Of a stretch of 17,045 bases of DNA, positions 13,610 to 17,045 are shown in pieces. A program made the translations under genes and the position numbers. Source of the stretch: an uncultured Clostridia bacterium. GTDB taxonomy: Bacteria > Bacillota > Clostridia > Christensenellales > CAG-138. The DNA is taken from positions 1-17,045 of the forward strand of contig CAKTYU010000022.1 of NCBI GenBank assembly GCA_934633985.1, read 5' to 3'. A model generated the notes under the pieces. It did no database searches and had not been told where the DNA came from. It saw only the letters and a program-made list of their open reading frames with translations. Position 1 is the first letter of the stretch. Each line of letters begins with the position of its first letter.

Positions 13610-15775
13610 CTATGGCTGGTTGCTTTCGGCCTTTACGTGAAGGCCCTGATCCTGAAGCACCCGGAAAAAGTGCAGCTCCAGCTCCGGCTCGGTTATGTTT
13701 CGTATCATGTTTATATACATCGTACCGTCGTATGACAGCACGCCGCAGTTATGGGGCGCCCGGGCCTGCACGCCTATTATGAAGTCCATGCGGCTTATGT
13801 AAGGGCGCATGACCTCCGGCACGGTCACGCTGCCGAGGTTTGACAGGCACAGGCAGGACTTGCGCTCGCCCACCGCGTCAAACACGGCCTTCATGGCGGC
13901 GTTCTTTATGAACAGCGGCATCACCTTTAGTATAAATGCCTTTTCGCTGCTTACGTTGGTGGCTATGCGGGTACCCATGAGCTTCGCGGTGCAGTCCAGC
14001 CCCATGCGGTGATGCACTATCGAGCATATCTCCTTAAAGCTGTAATCGCCGAGCTGCGGGTCTATCTCGGGGGTGACGTACAGGGCGAAGTTCCGCAGTG
14101 TCTTGCTGGGGAAGAGCTTGCGGAGGTTTACGGGAATAAGCACCTTTACGGGCCGCCTGTTCCTGCGGAAATGCACCTTTTCCGCCTGAAGCTCGAGTAT
14201 GGCCTTCATCATGGCGGCGCAGAGAAATTCCGTAACCGTGACGCCGTATTCCTTTGCCCTGCCGCGCACGGCTCCGGCGTCTAACATTAGCGTCACAAGA
14301 TTCAAGAAACCGTCGGGCTCCGGCGTGCCCGAAAGGTGATACGCCGTCTTTTCCCGCCGGCTCGCCCGCACATCTCCGGCAAACCTTAAGAAGCTGTCCT
14401 CCAGCTCCTCCTCGGAGGGCTCCTCCAGCCTGCCCAGCACGCCGTCCGTCTTGGGTATATGGAGGCCGTGCTTCTGGCACAGGTATTCGGCAAGCAGGGT
14501 CTTTAGAAATACCATAGCGCCGTTGCCGTCCGTTATGGCGTGGAAAAACTCCACGGCTATGCGGTTTTTATACACTATGACCCTGAAAGCGCACTCGCGT
14601 ATCTCCTTAAAGGGAACGTGCGCCAGCGGGCACGCCTTTTCATCGCGTATGGCGGGGGCCTTGGATAGCTCCTCAAGGTAGTACCAGAAGGTCCCCCGGC
14701 GCAGCCGCACCGCCATGGAGGGGAAGCGGCGCACCGTCACGTCGAGCGCAGATTGCAGCACCGCTCTGTCCACGGGCTCACTCAACGTGGCCGAAAGCCT
14801 GAAAAAGTTGTTCCAGTTCCTGCGCCGGGCGGCGGGGTATATCTTTGCCGCGTTGTCCAGCCGCATCCAGCGCAGCTTGCGCTCTGGGCAGAGGCGCTTG
14901 TTCAAAAACTCGTTTATCGTGTCAAAATCGTCCTGATTTTCCTTTAGCTGATAAAGCACATAGGCGTGCCATCGCTCTGGGGCGATATGCAGGCTGCTCC
15001 TGCAGCCGCATTGCAGCAGCCTGCTGTGTAGACGGCGGGAGTCGTCCAGCAATATCTCGTCGCCGCCCGCGAATATCAAAGAGGGCGGCATGCCAGCAAG
15101 GTCGCCGAAAAGAGGGGAGAGCAGCGGATCCAGCCTGTCGCGGTCGGCCGCATAGCACTGGGCGTAAAATTCCAGCACCTCGGCGGTGAGGGAGGGATCG
15201 TTGTCGCGGTTCGTTTCGTAGCTTTCGCCGGAGCCTGTAAGGTCCGTCCAGGGAGAAATGGCTATTATGCCGCAGGGCATAGCCATATTAAGCTCCTTGA
15301 GCCTTAGGCAGAGGGCATAGCAGAGGCCGCCGCCTGCGCTCTCTCCGCAGAGCATTATGTGATCTCCGCCGTAGCCCTTGCCGATGAGGTATGTGTACGC
15401 CTCCAGCGCATCGTCCAGCGCGGCGGGGAAGGGGTTCTCGGGAGCGAGCCTGTATGCGGCGCAGAACACGCGCACGCCCTCCTCGTCCGCAAGCGTCGCG
15501 GCGAAGCCCTTGGCGTAGTCCAGATCGCCGCAGGTATAGCCGCCCCCGTGCAGGTAGAGTATCACTCCCTGACGGCGCTCGTCCTGCGGTATGACCCACG
15601 CGCCCTCAAAGAGGTCGAAGGGGTGATCGCGCACCTTTACGTCCTTTTTATGTATGGCTTCCATAAGCTCGCCCAGCTTATCCTGCCCCCGGCGTATGGT
15701 TTCCAGAGAGCAGCTTGCAACCAGCGGCTTAAAGAAATTTAATTGAGAATGCACAAGTTTTGCCGGCAGTCCCAT
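13610..15775 (-). CDS. Fusion: HSL-type alpha/beta hydrolase plus alcohol-acetyltransferase-like domain
   Basis: This 721-residue protein joins two enzymes in one frame. Residues about 1-295 are a hormone-sensitive-lipase-type esterase: oxyanion-hole HGGG (76-79), nucleophile motif GESAGG (144-149, S146), acid D239 in GGDE and H270 in ERWHAY. Residues about 302-715 resemble alcohol acetyltransferase/condensation-like proteins, with LDNAAKIYPAA (306-316), FWYYLEEL (363-370) and the acyltransferase motif HAITDG (412-417, catalytic H412), and late LSNLGSV (644-650). No signal peptide or membrane helix is seen. Paired domains suggest acyl transfer plus ester hydrolysis on a related substrate, but neither substrate nor product is known. 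The start is supported by AAGGAAG about five bases upstream on the minus strand. It is the first gene of a two-gene operon. Confidence 0.88.
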   Translation of the reverse strand: MGLPAKLVHSQLNFFKPLVASCSLETIRRGQDKLGELMEAIHKKDVKVRDHPFDLFEGAWVIPQDERRQGVILYLHGGGYTCGDLDYAKGFAATLADEEGVRVFCAAYRLAPENPFPAALDDALEAYTYLIGKGYGGDHIMLCGESAGGGLCYALCLRLKELNMAMPCGIIAISPWTDLTGSGESYETNRDNDPSLTAEVLEFYAQCYAADRDRLDPLLSPLFGDLAGMPPSLIFAGGDEILLDDSRRLHSRLLQCGCRSSLHIAPERWHAYVLYQLKENQDDFDTINEFLNKRLCPERKLRWMRLDNAAKIYPAARRRNWNNFFRLSATLSEPVDRAVLQSALDVTVRRFPSMAVRLRRGTFWYYLEELSKAPAIRDEKACPLAHVPFKEIRECAFRVIVYKNRIAVEFFHAITDGNGAMVFLKTLLAEYLCQKHGLHIPKTDGVLGRLEEPSEEELEDSFLRFAGDVRASRREKTAYHLSGTPEPDGFLNLVTLMLDAGAVRGRAKEYGVTVTEFLCAAMMKAILELQAEKVHFRRNRRPVKVLIPVNLRKLFPSKTLRNFALYVTPEIDPQLGDYSFKEICSIVHHRMGLDCTAKLMGTRIATNVSSEKAFILKVMPLFIKNAAMKAVFDAVGERKSCLCLSNLGSVTVPEVMRPYISRMDFIIGVQARAPHNCGVLSYDGTMYINMIRNITEPELELHFFRVLQDQGLHVKAESNQP

Positions 15776-15810
15776 GGCAGCTTCCTTTCCAGAGGATTTT
15801 GTCTTAACAT

Positions 15811-15826
15811 CTTATTATATCATAAG
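15811..15826. repeat. Near-palindrome overlapping the fusion-gene promoter
   Basis: CTTATTATATCATAAG is a 16-base imperfect palindrome with CTTAT / ATAAG arms and one mismatched pair near the centre. It covers the minus-strand -10 box and could be a repressor site. Confidence 0.35.
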
Positions 15827-15843
15827 AATTAAAAAGCAGCCAA
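15814..15843 (-). promoter_or_regulatory. Promoter of the hydrolase-acyltransferase operon
   Basis: On the minus strand TATAAT (15819-15814) is preceded directly by TGA, an extended -10. TTGGCT (15843-15838) stands 18 bases upstream as a -35. The gene start is about 39 bases beyond the -10. Confidence 0.7.
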
Positions 15844-15877
15844 GAAAAAACGCCGCGCGGTTGCCCCTTTACAATGC

Positions 15878-15907
15878 TTGACAGAAGCCGTTCCGAAAAG
15901 CTATACT
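15878..15907 (+). promoter_or_regulatory. Sigma-A promoter of the proline iminopeptidase gene
   Basis: TTGACA (15878-15883) and TATACT (15902-15907) are separated by 18 bases. It diverges from the minus-strand promoter about 35 bases away, so the two operons share one control region. Confidence 0.8.
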
Positions 15908-15954
15908 TTCAAATGGTGGAAGATTCCATATTTTAAGGATATGAGGATAAGGCA

Positions 15955-16836
15955 ATGAAGGTAAACGAAGGCTATATGCCCTTTATGGGCCACAAGACAT
16001 ATTACAGGACGGTTGGAGAGCGCACCGACAAGGCGCCGCTGGTGCTCATGCACGGGGGCCCCGGCTCCACCCATAACTATTTCGAGGTGCTGGACAGGTT
16101 GGCGGAGGAGGACGGCCGCATGCTCGTCATGTACGACCAGATAGGCTGCGGAAATTCCTATCTCGATGGAAGGCCGGAGCTATGGAAGGCCGAAACATGG
16201 GTAAATGAGCTTATCGCGCTTAGAGAGCACCTTGGGCTGGATACGTGCCACCTGCTGGGCCAGTCCTGGGGCGGCATGCTGTTGCTTACCTATATCTGCG
16301 GCTATGAGCATTCGGGCGTAAAGAGCGGAATACTTTCCAGCACGCTGCCCGCAAGCTGGCTGTGGGGCGTCGAGCAGGCGCGCATGATAAAGGAGCTGCC
16401 GGCGGAATATCAGGAGGCCATAAAGACTGCCACCGAGACCGGAGACTATTCCGGCGATGTGTATCAAAGGGCGGAGGATGAGTATATGCTGCGCCACGCC
16501 GCGGGCAAGCCGGATCCCAACGGGCCCGAGTGCCTGCTTAGGAAAAAAAGGTCGGGCCGGGAGAGCTACGTCGTCGGCTGGGGCCCCAACGAGTATACTC
16601 CCATGGGAACGCTGAAGGATTATGATGTAATAGACAAGCTCAAGGACATAAAGGAGCCCTGCCTGGTCATCAACGGCGGCAACGATCTCTGCACGCCGTA
16701 TATTGCAAAGGTCATGTACGACAACATACCCGACTCCAAATGGGAGCTTTTCAGGGAGTGCCGCCACATGTGCTTTGTAGAGGACAACGACCATTATGTC
16801 GAGCTGCTCAAGAAGTGGCTCAACGACAAGGATTGA
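15955..16836 (+). CDS. pip: Proline iminopeptidase-type alpha/beta hydrolase (peptidase family S33)
   Basis: Family members release N-terminal proline, or other residues, from peptides. The 293-residue protein has the oxyanion segment HGGPGSTHNYF (33-43), YDQIGCGNS (60-68), nucleophile motif GQSWGG (102-107, S104), acid D244 in GGNDLCTP and H271 in RHMCF, a complete triad in the usual order. A cap domain lies between about 130 and 225. There is no signal peptide, so the enzyme should be cytoplasmic. GAGGATAAGG just upstream of ATG 15955 supports the start. It has its own promoter and is transcribed away from the hydrolase-acyltransferase fusion. Exact substrate preference cannot be read from the sequence, since related S33 enzymes act on other esters or amides. 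Confidence 0.87.
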   Translation: MKVNEGYMPFMGHKTYYRTVGERTDKAPLVLMHGGPGSTHNYFEVLDRLAEEDGRMLVMYDQIGCGNSYLDGRPELWKAETWVNELIALREHLGLDTCHLLGQSWGGMLLLTYICGYEHSGVKSGILSSTLPASWLWGVEQARMIKELPAEYQEAIKTATETGDYSGDVYQRAEDEYMLRHAAGKPDPNGPECLLRKKRSGRESYVVGWGPNEYTPMGTLKDYDVIDKLKDIKEPCLVINGGNDLCTPYIAKVMYDNIPDSKWELFRECRHMCFVEDNDHYVELLKKWLNDKD

Positions 16837-16849
16837 CGCCAGCCGATCC

Positions 16850-16878
16850 TTGACCTTGTTTTGCAAATATTCTATAAT
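16850..16878 (+). promoter_or_regulatory. Consensus promoter of tRNA-Leu
   Basis: TTGACC (16850-16855) and TATAAT (16873-16878) are separated by 17 bases. Transcription would start near 16885, about eight bases before the mature tRNA 5' end. Confidence 0.88.
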
Positions 16879-16892
16879 AATAATGTCCTTGT

Positions 16893-16975
16893 GCGAATGT
16901 GGTGGAACGGCATACACAGCAGACTTAAAATCTGCCGGCGAAAGCTTGCGGGTTCAAATCCCGCCATTCGCACCA
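16893..16975 (+). tRNA. tRNA-Leu (anticodon UAA), CCA encoded
   Basis: The acceptor stem GCGAATG (16893-16899) pairs with CATTCGC (16965-16971), followed by discriminator A and an encoded CCA (16973-16975). The anticodon stem GCAGA / TCTGC (16919-16923 / 16931-16935) encloses CTTAAAA, placing TAA at 16926-16928. The T arm is GCGGG-TTCAAAT-CCCGC. A 12-base variable region with GGCGAAAGCTT is the long arm expected of a type II tRNA such as Leu. Confidence 0.96.
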
Positions 16976-16977
16976 TG

Positions 16978-17027
16978 GCGAGTGTTCTTACAGCATTTGA
17001 AAAGCTGTGAGGACACTCGCTTTTTTT
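16978..17027 (+). terminator. Strong terminator after tRNA-Leu
   Basis: GCGAGTGTTCTTACAGC (16978-16994) pairs along all 17 positions with 17004-17020, with two G-T wobbles, around a nine-base loop. Seven T residues follow at once. It begins two bases after the encoded CCA. Confidence 0.95.
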
Positions 17028-17045
17028 CTGCTCAAACAGCGGGTC

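Noticed and set aside
16180..16917. A 245-codon minus-strand open frame opposite the S33 hydrolase
   Set aside because: It is antisense to a gene with a full catalytic triad, and its proposed start lies inside the tRNA-Leu gene.
16893..17045. tRNA-Leu as an attachment site for an integrated element
   Set aside because: No integrase gene and no second copy of the tRNA 3' end are seen in the window, and the sequence runs out soon after the terminator.
1..17045. CRISPR arrays, complete insertion sequences and phage genes
   Set aside because: No regularly spaced repeats, transposase or phage structural genes were found; the only mobile DNA is the partial group II intron.

Overview
The window looks like chromosomal DNA from a GC-rich member of the Clostridia (Firmicutes), probably an anaerobe. 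The pointers are a T-box riboswitch ahead of a prolyl-tRNA synthetase, a SCIFF ranthipeptide locus (a near-universal clostridial marker), a BofC-like gene beside ruvCAB, strong GGAGG-type ribosome binding sites and sigma-A promoters close to consensus. Isoleucine is mostly encoded by ATA despite the high GC content. Genus or order cannot be named from this sequence alone.

Layout. Positions 1-84 are the 5' end of a group IIC intron on the minus strand, running off the left edge and abutting a terminator-like hairpin (93-128). Next come a BofC-like membrane-anchored protein, ruvC, ruvA and ruvB (Holliday junction branch migration and resolution) and a DivIVA-like coiled-coil gene. A promoter starting directly after that gene's stop codon drives a T-box leader and proS, closed by a terminator. 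A small nitroreductase-family gene follows. Then comes a probable operon of lgt, pncB, a small lipoprotein and a two-helix zinc-ribbon protein, with regulatory-looking inverted repeats upstream.

The right half begins with a SCIFF ranthipeptide cassette: a strong promoter, the 48-residue Cys-rich precursor (scfA), a terminator that probably allows partial readthrough, the radical SAM/SPASM maturase (scfB), and an Orn/Lys/Arg decarboxylase-family gene whose start codon overlaps the scfB stop. A bidirectional terminator separates this from a two-gene minus-strand operon: a 721-residue fusion of an HSL-type alpha/beta hydrolase with an alcohol-acetyltransferase/condensation-like domain, followed by a six-helix zinc-ribbon membrane protein. 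Divergent from it is a proline-iminopeptidase-type hydrolase. The window ends with tRNA-Leu(UAA), its own consensus promoter and a strong terminator.

The most interesting parts are the hydrolase-acyltransferase fusion with its membrane partner, the SCIFF cassette with a coupled PLP enzyme and a possibly altered cross-link acceptor residue, and the intron insertion at the hairpin. Everything else is ordinary clostridial housekeeping.
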